DNA of 64,000 nucleotides, from the NCBI RefSeq assembly GCF_009935865.1, contig NZ_QWEL01000006.1, forward strand, positions 62,001 to 126,000. Reading direction: 5' to 3'. The translations under genes and the position numbers were made by a program. Shown one piece after another: positions 7,797 to 16,501 of this stretch. This stretch comes from Odoribacter sp. Z80 (GTDB lineage Bacteria > Bacteroidota > Bacteroidia > Bacteroidales > Marinifilaceae). Each line of letters starts with the position of its first letter. The first letter of the stretch is position 1. The notes below the pieces were generated by a model, which was not told the origin of the DNA, searched no databases, and saw nothing but the letters and a program-made list of their open reading frames with translations.

Positions 7797-9128
7797 ATGA
7801 AACTGTCAGATATGAATTATTCTTGGAAAGGTCTTGTGGCCGGATTGTTGTTGTCTGTCACTATTTCTGTCGGTGCGCAGGAAAAAGTGGCAGTCTGGGA
7901 TTTTAAATCCTGTTTGTCGTATGCCCGTAGTCAAAATATTCAGATTCGGAAGAGCCGCGTAGCTTCGGAGGAAGGGAGTGAAAATGTCTTGCAAGCTAAA
8001 GCTGAGCGTTTGCCATCGCTTTCTTTTTCTACTTCTCACGATTATACCAATCATCCCCGTCCGGAAGGCGGAGCCAGGAACTCTTATTCCGGTTCGTATG
8101 CATTGAGGTCGTCTGTTTCTCTTTATAACGGAGGAAAGTTGAAAAAGAACATCCAGCAGACGGAATTGCAGTCTCAGGTTCGGGAATTAGCTGTCGAAGA
8201 GGCGGAAAATGAGATTGAAGTGGCTGTTATGCAAGCTTTTGTACAAATATTGTATATCCATGAAACGGTACAGATCAATGCTAATACGGTGGAAGTATCC
8301 AAAGCGCAGTGGGAGAGAGGAAAAGAATTGCTGGCGGCCGGTTCTTTATCACAGGCTGATTTGGCCCAGTTGGAGGCCCAGTATACTTCGGACCAGTATC
8401 AATTGGTGGTTGCCCGTACTTCTTTGAGTACGGCCCAATTGGAATTAAAGCAGTTGCTGGAGTTGGGGATAAACGACCGGATGGAGTTGTCTATGCCGGA
8501 GATAACGGAAGAACGCGTTTTAACTGTGTTGCCTGTAAAAGAGAGTATTTACCTGACCTCTTTGGGGGTTATGCCGGAAGTAAAATATAATCGTTTAAAT
8601 GTTGAGATTGCCGGAATAGAAAAATCCAGGGCATGGTCGGGTTATTTACCCAGCCTGAATCTTTCGGCAGGGGTGGGTACTGCTCATTCATCCGGTATGG
8701 GAAGAGGTTTTGGCACGCAGGTCAGAAACAATTGGAATGAGAGTGTTGGGTTGACCTTGAGTGTTCCGATTTACAGCAATCGTACCAATCGTACGGCAGT
8801 GAATCTGGCCAGATTAAATATCGAAAATGCAGAACTGGATTATGAAAATGTGCGGAAAGGCTTGTTGAAATCCATAGAGACCGTGTATCAGGATGCCATT
8901 TCTGCACAGGAGCGGTTTCGTTCCGCGCAGGAGAATTTAAAGGCCACCGGTTTATCTTTTGAACTGACACAACAACAGTTTTCGTTAGGAATGAAAAATA
9001 CCGTAGAGATGTTGACCGAAAAGAATCATTTTTTGTCGGCTCAGCAAGAATTGGTCCAGGCCAAATACATGGCCATCCTGAATATTCAGTTACTGAACTT
9101 TTATCAGGGAAAAGAAATGGATTTGTAA
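7797..9128 (+). CDS. TolC-family outer membrane efflux protein
   Basis: Outer membrane channel subunit of a tripartite exporter. From 7797 the protein is 443 residues, with a signal peptide ending SVGAQ and two outer membrane efflux (OEP) repeats: FKSCLSYARSQNIQIRKSR opens the first, and the long heptad-like helices around residues 130-210 and 325-420 form the periplasmic tunnel. The ATG at 7812 (MNYSWKG) fits the promoter position better and is a real alternative. It heads an operon with the membrane-fusion protein, ATPase, permease and two-component genes. Confidence 0.9.
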   Translation: MKLSDMNYSWKGLVAGLLLSVTISVGAQEKVAVWDFKSCLSYARSQNIQIRKSRVASEEGSENVLQAKAERLPSLSFSTSHDYTNHPRPEGGARNSYSGSYALRSSVSLYNGGKLKKNIQQTELQSQVRELAVEEAENEIEVAVMQAFVQILYIHETVQINANTVEVSKAQWERGKELLAAGSLSQADLAQLEAQYTSDQYQLVVARTSLSTAQLELKQLLELGINDRMELSMPEITEERVLTVLPVKESIYLTSLGVMPEVKYNRLNVEIAGIEKSRAWSGYLPSLNLSAGVGTAHSSGMGRGFGTQVRNNWNESVGLTLSVPIYSNRTNRTAVNLARLNIENAELDYENVRKGLLKSIETVYQDAISAQERFRSAQENLKATGLSFELTQQQFSLGMKNTVEMLTEKNHFLSAQQELVQAKYMAILNIQLLNFYQGKEMDL

Positions 9129-9155
9129 AGACGGATAACCCTAAAAAAATATATA

Positions 9156-10358
9156 ATGGAAAATGGAAAATTCATACGCATAGGTGTGACTTTACTATGC
9201 ACGGGAGCGGTAATCTGGTGTTTGAACGGTTGTTCTTCCGGGGAAAAAATGAAATGGCAGACTGTAAAAGTAGCTCGTCATTCTATGTCTAATATGGTGT
9301 CGGCTACAGGTACGGTGGAACCGGTGACCAAGGTGGAAGTCGGCACTCAGGTGTCCGGAATCATAGACCGGATTTATGTGGATTACAATAGTGTTGTGAA
9401 AAAAGGGCAGTTAATCGCAGAAATGGATAAAGTGACTTTGCAGGCTGATTTGTCTTCCCAGGAAGCACAATTGGCAAATGCTAAAGCGGAGTATGATTAT
9501 CAGCAAAAGAATTATGCCAGAAGTAAGGTTTTGTATGAAAAGAAGTTGATTAGCGATGTGGATTATGAGGCGGCAGTTTATAATTATGAGAAGGCGAAAA
9601 GCAGTTATGAAAAGTCTTGTGCCGATATTATAAAAGTGCGGAGGAATCTGGGGTACGCCGTTATTACCAGTCCCATAGACGGAGTTGTGGTTAGCCGTGA
9701 GGTGGAAGAAGGGCAGACGGTGGCTGCGGGATTTGAAACTCCGACATTGTTTACCATTGCCAAGGATTTGACGGAGATGCAGGTGATTGCTGATGTGGAT
9801 GAGGCAGATATAGGGCAAGTGGAGGAGGGACAACGGGTCAGTTTTTCCGTAGATGCCTATCCGAATGATGTTTTTGAAGGCAAGGTGACTCAGGTCCGTT
9901 TGGAAGCTATGGTGGAGTCGAATGTGGTTACCTATGAAGTGGTCATCAGTGCTCCCAATCCGGATTTAAAATTAAAACCGGGGTTGACGGCTACGGTTTC
10001 TATCTATACTCTGGAAAAGGACAATGTGCTGGCCATACCACCGAAGGCTTTGCGTTTTATACCTGACGAAACTATGATGGAAGCCATGGGAGTTGAGGTT
10101 AGAGCCATACCGGTTGAAAATCCGGCCTTGCAAAAAACGGTTTGGCTGAAAAACGGAGAGGTGCTGGAGCAAAAAGAAATAAAAACCGGAACTGCCACAA
10201 GTACTTTGATGGAAGTGTGCTGCGGGTTGTCTGAAGGACAGGAGATTGTGGTGGGGATGGATTCCGGTTTGAAGAAGGGACGGGGACCGCAGCAAGCTGA
10301 AACTGGAGCCAGTCCCTTTATGCCTAAACCTCCGGGAAGCGGAAAGAAAAATAAGTAA
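9156..10358 (+). CDS. MacA-like periplasmic adaptor (membrane fusion) lipoprotein
   Basis: Links the ABC pump in the inner membrane to the TolC-like channel. The 400-residue protein has an N-terminal hydrophobic stretch and a plausible lipobox LNGC with Cys26. The biotin-lipoyl-like half-motif GTQVSGIIDRIYVDYN (about 63-78) is followed by a coiled coil (about 95-160) and the second half-motif at about 165-185 (SPIDGVVVSREVEEGQTV), then a beta barrel. The 27-base gap to the TolC gene and 39-base gap to the ATPase suggest one operon. The substrate cannot be read from sequence. Confidence 0.9.
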   Translation: MENGKFIRIGVTLLCTGAVIWCLNGCSSGEKMKWQTVKVARHSMSNMVSATGTVEPVTKVEVGTQVSGIIDRIYVDYNSVVKKGQLIAEMDKVTLQADLSSQEAQLANAKAEYDYQQKNYARSKVLYEKKLISDVDYEAAVYNYEKAKSSYEKSCADIIKVRRNLGYAVITSPIDGVVVSREVEEGQTVAAGFETPTLFTIAKDLTEMQVIADVDEADIGQVEEGQRVSFSVDAYPNDVFEGKVTQVRLEAMVESNVVTYEVVISAPNPDLKLKPGLTATVSIYTLEKDNVLAIPPKALRFIPDETMMEAMGVEVRAIPVENPALQKTVWLKNGEVLEQKEIKTGTATSTLMEVCCGLSEGQEIVVGMDSGLKKGRGPQQAETGASPFMPKPPGSGKKNK

Positions 10359-10397
10359 TTATCAAAATCGGGGATTCTGTTATTTAGGATAATTGGA

Positions 10398-11138
10398 ATG
10401 AATGCAATAATTGAATTAAAAGAGATCAAGCGGGATTTCAGGATAGGGAATGAAACCGTCCATGCTTTACGGGGAGTTTCCTTTGCTATTGAGGCGGGAG
10501 AATTTGTGACGATAATGGGAACAAGCGGATCGGGAAAATCTACCTTGCTGAATATTTTGGGATGTCTCGATACTCCTACTTCCGGAGAGTATTGGTTAGA
10601 TGGTTATTCCGTCCGGCAGATGGGAAAAAACGAACGTGCGGAGTTGCGAAATCATAAAATAGGTTTTGTTTTTCAATCCTATAATTTGTTACCGAAGACG
10701 ACATCCATAGAGAATGTGGAATTGCCTTTGATGTATAATTCTTCTGTTTCGGCGAAAGAACGGGAACGGAAAGCGGTGGAGGCGTTGAAGGCAGTGGGGT
10801 TGCAGGACCGTTTGTATCATAAGTCCAATCAGATGTCGGGAGGGCAGCAACAGCGGGTAGCTATTGCGCGGGCATTGGTAAATGATCCGGTGCTGATTCT
10901 GGCTGATGAAGCAACCGGAAATCTGGATACCCGCACGTCTTTTGAGATTCTGACTTTGTTTCAGGAGCTGCATGCCAGGGGCCGTACCATAGTTTTTGTA
11001 ACTCATAATCCGGAGCTGGCAGCTTACAGCAGCCGTACGATTGTACTGAAAGACGGAAGGGTGGTTCAGGATACCTGCAATGCAGATATTGCTTCGGCTA
11101 AAGAGACATTGGCGACTTTACCCGAAACCGAAGATTAG
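10398..11138 (+). CDS. MacB/LolD-type ABC transporter ATP-binding protein
   Basis: The 246-residue ATPase powers the adjacent permease. Walker A is GTSGSGKST (residues 41-49), the Q-loop Gln93 follows FVF, the ABC signature is SGGQQQR (147-153) and Walker B ends LILADE before the D-loop GNLD. The sequence [14 protein letters not shown] is typical of the MacB/LolD subfamily, in which the transporter transmits force across the periplasm instead of pumping through the membrane. In E. coli MacB, ATPase and permease are fused; here they are separate genes. Confidence 0.93.
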   Translation: MNAIIELKEIKRDFRIGNETVHALRGVSFAIEAGEFVTIMGTSGSGKSTLLNILGCLDTPTSGEYWLDGYSVRQMGKNERAELRNHKIGFVFQSYNLLPKTTSIENVELPLMYNSSVSAKERERKAVEALKAVGLQDRLYHKSNQMSGGQQQRVAIARALVNDPVLILADEATGNLDTRTSFEILTLFQELHARGRTIVFVTHNPELAAYSSRTIVLKDGRVVQDTCNADIASAKETLATLPETED

Positions 11139-11171
11139 ATTTTCTACTTTGTCATACGATATACAACAGAT

Positions 11172-12392
11172 ATGAATTTTACGAATTTATTCAGAATCGC
11201 TTTACGGGCTTTAGGGAACAATAAGATGCGGGGATTCCTTACGATGTTGGGAATTATCATCGGTGTAGCTTCCGTCATTACGATGCTGGCCATTGGTCAG
11301 GGCTCAAAGCGAAGCATCCGTGCCCAGATATCGGAAATGGGTTCCAATATGATTATGATTCATCCGGGGGCCGATATGCGGGGAGGAGTAAGGCAGGACC
11401 CGGCAGCTATGCAAAGCCTGAAGCTGGACGATTACGAATCTATACTCCGCGAGACCCGTTATGTTTCTGCCTGTTCTCCTTCTGTAAGCAGCAACGGGCA
11501 GGCTATTTACGGTGCCAATAATTATCCGACGAGTATGTATGGCATTCATCCCGATTATCTGGAAATCCGCAAATATACTCTGACTGAGGGAGAGATGTTC
11601 AGCGAGCAGGATATTGTCAGTTCGTCTAAAGTATGTGTGGTGGGAAAAACTGTTGTTGACAATTTGTTTACGAATGGGGAGAATCCGCTGGGTAAAATTA
11701 TCCGGTTTGGTAAAATTCCTTTCCGCATCATTGGGGTATTGACTTCTAAAGGATATAATACAATGGGAATGGACCAGGACGATCTCATCTTAGCACCTTA
11801 TACAACCGTTCAAAAACGTGTTCTGGCCATTACCCATTTACAGAGTATATTTTGTTCGGCTTTGAGTGAGGCTCAGACAGAATTGGCGGAAGAAGAGATT
11901 TCGAGCCTCCTGCGGCGAAATCATAAATTAAAGGAAACGGATGACGATGATTTTAATATCCGGTCACAGCAGGAGTTGAGTACGATGATGAATTCTACAT
12001 CGGATATGATGACGGTATTGTTGGCTTGTATTGCCGGAATTTCTTTATTGGTCGGAGGAATTGGCATCATGAATATCATGTATGTGTCGGTGACTGAGCG
12101 GACCCGGGAGATTGGACTGCGGATGTCTATTGGAGCGAAGGGTAGGGATATTTTGGCTCAATTTCTGATCGAAGCTATACTGATCAGTGTTACAGGAGGA
12201 TTAATCGGGGTGATTTTAGGGATAGGGGCTTCCTGGTTGGTCAGGGTGGTTGCAGGATGGCCGGTTTACGTGGAATGGTATTCTGTCGTACTTTCTTTTG
12301 TGGTCTGCACGGTAACCGGTATTTTTTTCGGATGGTATCCGGCCCGGAAAGCTTCTAACCTGGACCCGATCGAGGCTATTCGTTATGAGTAA
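11172..12392 (+). CDS. MacB-type ABC transporter permease
   Basis: The 406-residue protein has one transmembrane helix near residues 20-42 (GFLTMLGIIIGVASVITMLA), a large periplasmic MacB_PCD domain, and three C-terminal helices of the FtsX domain (about 277-300, 333-355, 367-390). The stretch IMNIMYVSVTERTREIGLRM is the FtsX-family coupling segment. With the preceding adaptor, ATPase and TolC protein it forms a tripartite exporter for drugs, peptides or lipids; which of these is not shown. Confidence 0.92.
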   Translation: MNFTNLFRIALRALGNNKMRGFLTMLGIIIGVASVITMLAIGQGSKRSIRAQISEMGSNMIMIHPGADMRGGVRQDPAAMQSLKLDDYESILRETRYVSACSPSVSSNGQAIYGANNYPTSMYGIHPDYLEIRKYTLTEGEMFSEQDIVSSSKVCVVGKTVVDNLFTNGENPLGKIIRFGKIPFRIIGVLTSKGYNTMGMDQDDLILAPYTTVQKRVLAITHLQSIFCSALSEAQTELAEEEISSLLRRNHKLKETDDDDFNIRSQQELSTMMNSTSDMMTVLLACIAGISLLVGGIGIMNIMYVSVTERTREIGLRMSIGAKGRDILAQFLIEAILISVTGGLIGVILGIGASWLVRVVAGWPVYVEWYSVVLSFVVCTVTGIFFGWYPARKASNLDPIEAIRYE

Positions 12393-12399
12393 TTTTTCA

Positions 12400-12407
12400 T
12401 ATCTTTG
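12400..12407 (+). promoter_or_regulatory. internal -7 element TATCTTTG before the sensor kinase
   Basis: Exact TAnnTTTG match just after the permease stop and eight bases before the ATG at 12415. It could give the kinase and regulator genes separate expression, but no -33 TTTG is present at the right spacing. Confidence 0.3.
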
Positions 12408-12414
12408 TCCGGAG

Positions 12415-13446
12415 ATGAGAAAAAATAAGGCTTTACCCTATATTATCCAACTGATCGGATGGGGAATCGTTTTTGGTTTCCCTCTTTTTCTGACCTGGAA
12501 AGGACCGGAGGTTATGACGTGGACCCGCTATTTAGGTTATGTTTTTGTGCCGGTGGCATTTATGATTGTTTTTTATGCCAATTACTCTCTATTGATAGAC
12601 CGCATTCTTTTCCGGAAGAATTTGTTGCAGTTTTTGCTGTCCAATGTGATTTTGTTTATTGTTTTGAATCTGGGACTGGAGTGGTGGCGTAGTTATTATT
12701 TTTTGCATTATGTTTCCCGGGAACTCCCTCATGCAGGGCCTCCGAAGATCATGTTTATGTTCCGTGACCTGCTGATGATGGGGTTGACGGCGGCCTTAAG
12801 TGTAGCCATCCGGATGACGGAAAACTGGTACGTGATTGAGGGGGAAAAGCGCGAATTGGAAAAGGTGCGTACGGAAGCTGAGTTGCAAAATCTGAAAAGC
12901 CAGTTGAATCCTCATTTTTTGTTTAACACCCTGAATAATATTTATTCTCTGATTGCAGTATCTCCGGACCGGGCTCAATATGCCGTGCATGCGCTGAGCC
13001 GTATGTTACGGCATGTCTTGTATGAAGATAAAGAGCAATTTGTCGTTTTGGAGCAGGAATTGTTGTTTATAAAAAGTTACATCGAATTGATGAGCCTGAG
13101 ATTGTCGGAAAAAACCGATTTACAAGTCAGCATACCCGAAGACGGCCATGGGAAGATTATTGCTCCCTTGCTTTTTATTAGCTTGATTGAGAATGCCTTC
13201 AAGCATGGAATCAGTCCTTCGGAGCCTTCTTTCATTTATATTTGCCTGAAATTGGAAGACCGGAAAATTTATTGCCGGATAGAAAACAGTAATTTTCCCA
13301 AAAAAGATAATGACCGGAGCGGTTCGGGGATAGGTTTGGCTAACCTCCATAAGCGTCTGGACTTGTTGTATCCGGGACAGTACAGCTTGGAGACCGGAGT
13401 GAAGGGTGATAAATTTGTAGCCTGTCTGCAGATTGATTTGCAGTGA
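12415..13446 (+). CDS. LytS/YehU-type sensor histidine kinase
   Basis: Membrane kinase with four predicted N-terminal helices and no large extracytoplasmic domain, so it probably senses within or near the membrane. The His_kinase motif LNPHFLFNTLNN carries the phosphoacceptor His (residue 167 from this start), and the C-terminal ATPase has the N-box IENAFKHG and the glycine-rich GSGIGLANLHKRL. An ATG at 12385 adds ten residues and overlaps the permease stop by eight bases; either start is possible. It overlaps or abuts the LytTR regulator gene and lies directly behind the exporter, so it is likely to regulate it. Confidence 0.9.
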   Translation: MRKNKALPYIIQLIGWGIVFGFPLFLTWKGPEVMTWTRYLGYVFVPVAFMIVFYANYSLLIDRILFRKNLLQFLLSNVILFIVLNLGLEWWRSYYFLHYVSRELPHAGPPKIMFMFRDLLMMGLTAALSVAIRMTENWYVIEGEKRELEKVRTEAELQNLKSQLNPHFLFNTLNNIYSLIAVSPDRAQYAVHALSRMLRHVLYEDKEQFVVLEQELLFIKSYIELMSLRLSEKTDLQVSIPEDGHGKIIAPLLFISLIENAFKHGISPSEPSFIYICLKLEDRKIYCRIENSNFPKKDNDRSGSGIGLANLHKRLDLLYPGQYSLETGVKGDKFVACLQIDLQ

Positions 13447-13484
13447 ATGCCTATGGGAAACTGGGGTATAGTAAAGTATCGGAA

Positions 13485-14213
13485 ATGGAATTGAATTGTC
13501 TCATTGTGGATGATGAGCCGTTGGCTCTGGATTTGCTGGAAGCTTATGTCCAAAGGACTCCTTTTTTAAGGCTTTGTGCCCGATGCGGAAGTGCTCTGGA
13601 GGTTTTGCAATTGCTGGATGAGCATTCGATAGACCTGATTTTTCTGGATATCCAGATGCCGGAACTGACCGGGTTGGAATTGTCACGTATTGTCGGGGAA
13701 AAGGCAAAGATTATTTTTACTACGGCCTTTGAACAATATGCTCTGGAAGGATTCCGGGTGAATGCTTTGGATTATTTACTGAAACCAATCAGTTATCCGG
13801 AATTTCTGAAAGCGGCCCATAAGGCTCTGGAGTGGTTTGAAATGAGCCGGGAAAAATTTGCTTTGACCGAACGGACAAAACCGGAGGAGGAGTGTATTTA
13901 TGTTAAATCGGATTATAAATTGTTGAAGATAGAATTATCCCGTATTTGTTATATTGAGGGATTGAAAGATTATGTGAAGATTTTTGTAGAAGACAGTACT
14001 CATCCTGTTGTTTCTCTAATCAGTATGAAAGCTTTGGAGGAAATGTTACCTGCGGCTTCTTTTATCCGGATTCACCGTTCTTATATTGTCAATTTAAACC
14101 GGGTGAGTGTGGTGGAGCGTAACCGTATTGTTTTCGGTAAGACTTATTTGCCTGTTTCGGATTCTTATAAAGAGAAGTTTTTGGAATTCATTCACCGCAA
14201 GATGATAAAGTAA
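13485..14213 (+). CDS. LytTR-family response regulator
   Basis: Partner of the preceding kinase. The 242-residue protein has an N-terminal receiver domain (acidic pair DDEP near residue 9, phosphoacceptor Asp55 in LIFLDIQMPE, Lys in the LLKPIS motif) and a C-terminal LytTR DNA-binding domain from about residue 140 (YIEGLKDYVKIF and FIRIHRSYIVNL are its hallmarks). An upstream ATG at 13443 overlaps the kinase stop, but MELNCLIVDDEP is the natural receiver start. Confidence 0.93.
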   Translation: MELNCLIVDDEPLALDLLEAYVQRTPFLRLCARCGSALEVLQLLDEHSIDLIFLDIQMPELTGLELSRIVGEKAKIIFTTAFEQYALEGFRVNALDYLLKPISYPEFLKAAHKALEWFEMSREKFALTERTKPEEECIYVKSDYKLLKIELSRICYIEGLKDYVKIFVEDSTHPVVSLISMKALEEMLPAASFIRIHRSYIVNLNRVSVVERNRIVFGKTYLPVSDSYKEKFLEFIHRKMIK

Positions 14214-14216
14214 TTT

Positions 14217-14224
14217 TATCTTTG
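14217..14224 (+). promoter_or_regulatory. -7 element TATCTTTG for the Kef-type antiporter
   Basis: Exact TAnnTTTG match 21 bases upstream of the ATG at 14246, just after the regulator stop. It suggests that the antiporter is transcribed separately from the efflux operon. Confidence 0.45.
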
Positions 14225-14245
14225 TCGTGAATTTAGAAGGTATAT

Positions 14246-16501
14246 ATGTCTCATTTGCCAACATTGATTACAGACCTGGCCATTATCTTAGGTGCTGCAG
14301 GTTTGATGACCCTTATTTTTAAACGGCTGAAGCAACCTTTGGTGTTGGGGTATATTGTTGCGGGTATTCTTGCAGGTTCTCATGTAACGATAACTCCGAC
14401 GGTGATGGATGCCGGAAATGTGCAGACCTGGGCGGATATCGGAGTTGTTTTTCTTCTGTTTGCCTTGGGGCTGGAGTTTAGCTTTAAGAAACTGATGAGG
14501 GTAGGGGGACCGGCTGTCATTGCTGCTATGACTGTTATTCTGGGGATGATTGTGCTGGGATATTTGGTGGGCGTGGTGTTGGGTTGGAAACAGATGGACA
14601 GTATTTTTTTGGGAGGGATGCTGGCCATGTCTTCTACTTCCATTATATATAAAGCATTTGACGACCTTGGTTTGCGGACCCAGCGGTTTACCGGCTTGGT
14701 GTTCGGCATTCTGGTGATAGAGGATTTGGTGGCTATCGTGTTGATGGTGATGTTGTCAACTATGGTGGTAAGTAAGAATTTTGAGGGGATGGAAATGGTG
14801 TATAGTATCGGGAAGCTTTTGTTTTTTTTATTATTATGGTTTTTGACCGGGATTTATATCATACCTACTTTTTTTCGTCGCACCCGTTTATTGATGGGTG
14901 ATGAAACGTTGCTGATCGTTTCTTTGGGGTTGTGTTTGTCTATGGTGGTATTTGCTACCTATGTCGGTTTTTCTTCTGCCTTAGGAGCTTTTGTTATGGG
15001 GTCTATTCTGGCCGAAACAATTGAGGCTGAAACAATTGAGCGTTTGGTTAAGCCCGTAAAAGATCTGTTTGCTGCCATATTTTTCGTTTCGGTCGGAATG
15101 ATGGTGGATCCGGGGATGATTATGGAGTATTTCTGGCCTGTCATCCTGATTACGTTGGCTGTTTTGGTGGGGCAGGCCACTTTTGGCACGCTGGGGGTGG
15201 TATTGGCCGGTCAGCCTTTGAAAACCGCTCTTCAGTCCGGTTTTTGTCTGACTCAGATCGGGGAGTTTGCTTTTATTATTGCGGGTTTAGGAATGACGAT
15301 GCACGTAACGAGTCATTTTTTGTATCCCATTGTTGTGGCAGTGGCGGTGATTACTACTTTTCTGACTCCTTATATGATTCGGGCGGCTGGTCCTGTTTAT
15401 CCTTATGTGGAGAAGAATCTGCCCCGTAAATGGAGGCGTTTTATTGAGCATTATACTTCAGGTACCCGGGTGGTGAATCATGAAAGCAATTGGAAGAAAC
15501 TTCTGACTTCCTTGATTCATATTGTTGTGATTTATTCAGTGATTGTTATAGCCATACTGATTATATCCTTTAATTTTTTAGTTCCGTTGGTTCGGATGCA
15601 TATTCCCGGGTTTTGGGGGTCTTTGCTTTGTGCAGGGCTGATTCTGCTTCTGATATCTCCTTTTCTGAGAGCCATTGTCGCTAAAAAAAATCATTCCGTG
15701 GAGTTCCGTCTTTTATGGGAGGACGGTTATTTTAGCCGGGCTTATCTGGTTTCATTGGTCATTTTCCGTTTTGTTCTGGCCATTGTGTATGTGATGGTGG
15801 TTATCATGTCCCTTTTCCAGGCTTCCGTCGGTTTGTTGCTGGGCATTGCCTGTGTGTTGATGGCTGTTATTTTTTATTCCCGTTATCTGAAAAAGCAATC
15901 CATTCAGATAGAGCGTCATTTTTTGCACAATTTCCGGGTGAGGGAAGTGTATGCCCGTCATTCCGGAGGTAAGGTGCCTCCCCGGTTTGCAGGGCATTTA
16001 TTATCCAGGGATTTGCATCTGGCGGATTTTGTTATTCCGTCGGATTCTTTGTGGGTGGGGTATACTTTATCGGAATTGGCTTTGGGAAACCGGTTTGATG
16101 TGATGGTCGTAGCTATTTTCAGGGGACAGAATTGCATCAATATCCCCGGAGGGATGGAAAGACTTTTCCCTCAGGACCGTATACAAGTGATTGGTAGCGA
16201 TGAGCAATTGGAACGCTTTGGGGAGAAATTACAGACGATGACTTTACCTCCTGCGGATTCTGACCTCACCCAGAGTGAAGTTTGTTTGAAACAATTTGTC
16301 GTGGACGAAGAATCTTCGTTGAAGGGAAAGAGTATACGGGAGTCGGGCATACGGGAAAAGTACAGATGTGTGGTTGTGGGGATGGAGCGGGGAACTGCCT
16401 CTCTGAGGAATCCTGATGCAGATACGGTTTTTGAGGCAGGCGATTTGGTTTGGGTGGTAGGCGAAGAGCTTAATGTATACGATTTACTGAATTGGAAATG
16501 A
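14246..16501 (+). CDS. Kef/CPA2-type monovalent cation:proton antiporter with two TrkA-C domains
   Basis: The 751-residue membrane protein starts with a CPA2 Na+/H+ exchanger domain (about 1-385); VFGILVIEDLVAIVL contains the Glu159-Asp160 pair of the ion site. A second membrane section follows (about 425-555). The cytoplasmic tail has two RCK_C/TrkA-C-like modules (about 580-660 and 675-751: FVIPSDSLWVGYTLSELALG, then FVVDEESSLKGKSIRESGI) but no Rossmann TrkA-N domain, so nucleotide gating as in KefC is unlikely. Such proteins usually move K+ or Na+ against protons. The last 32 bases overlap the convergent MATE gene. Confidence 0.88.
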   Translation: MSHLPTLITDLAIILGAAGLMTLIFKRLKQPLVLGYIVAGILAGSHVTITPTVMDAGNVQTWADIGVVFLLFALGLEFSFKKLMRVGGPAVIAAMTVILGMIVLGYLVGVVLGWKQMDSIFLGGMLAMSSTSIIYKAFDDLGLRTQRFTGLVFGILVIEDLVAIVLMVMLSTMVVSKNFEGMEMVYSIGKLLFFLLLWFLTGIYIIPTFFRRTRLLMGDETLLIVSLGLCLSMVVFATYVGFSSALGAFVMGSILAETIEAETIERLVKPVKDLFAAIFFVSVGMMVDPGMIMEYFWPVILITLAVLVGQATFGTLGVVLAGQPLKTALQSGFCLTQIGEFAFIIAGLGMTMHVTSHFLYPIVVAVAVITTFLTPYMIRAAGPVYPYVEKNLPRKWRRFIEHYTSGTRVVNHESNWKKLLTSLIHIVVIYSVIVIAILIISFNFLVPLVRMHIPGFWGSLLCAGLILLLISPFLRAIVAKKNHSVEFRLLWEDGYFSRAYLVSLVIFRFVLAIVYVMVVIMSLFQASVGLLLGIACVLMAVIFYSRYLKKQSIQIERHFLHNFRVREVYARHSGGKVPPRFAGHLLSRDLHLADFVIPSDSLWVGYTLSELALGNRFDVMVVAIFRGQNCINIPGGMERLFPQDRIQVIGSDEQLERFGEKLQTMTLPPADSDLTQSEVCLKQFVVDEESSLKGKSIRESGIREKYRCVVVGMERGTASLRNPDADTVFEAGDLVWVVGEELNVYDLLNWK

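Noticed and set aside
15013-15042. Short in-frame duplication coding ETIEAETIE in the Kef-type gene
   Set aside because: Similar wording occurs naturally at this site in the family; too short to signify a repeat element.
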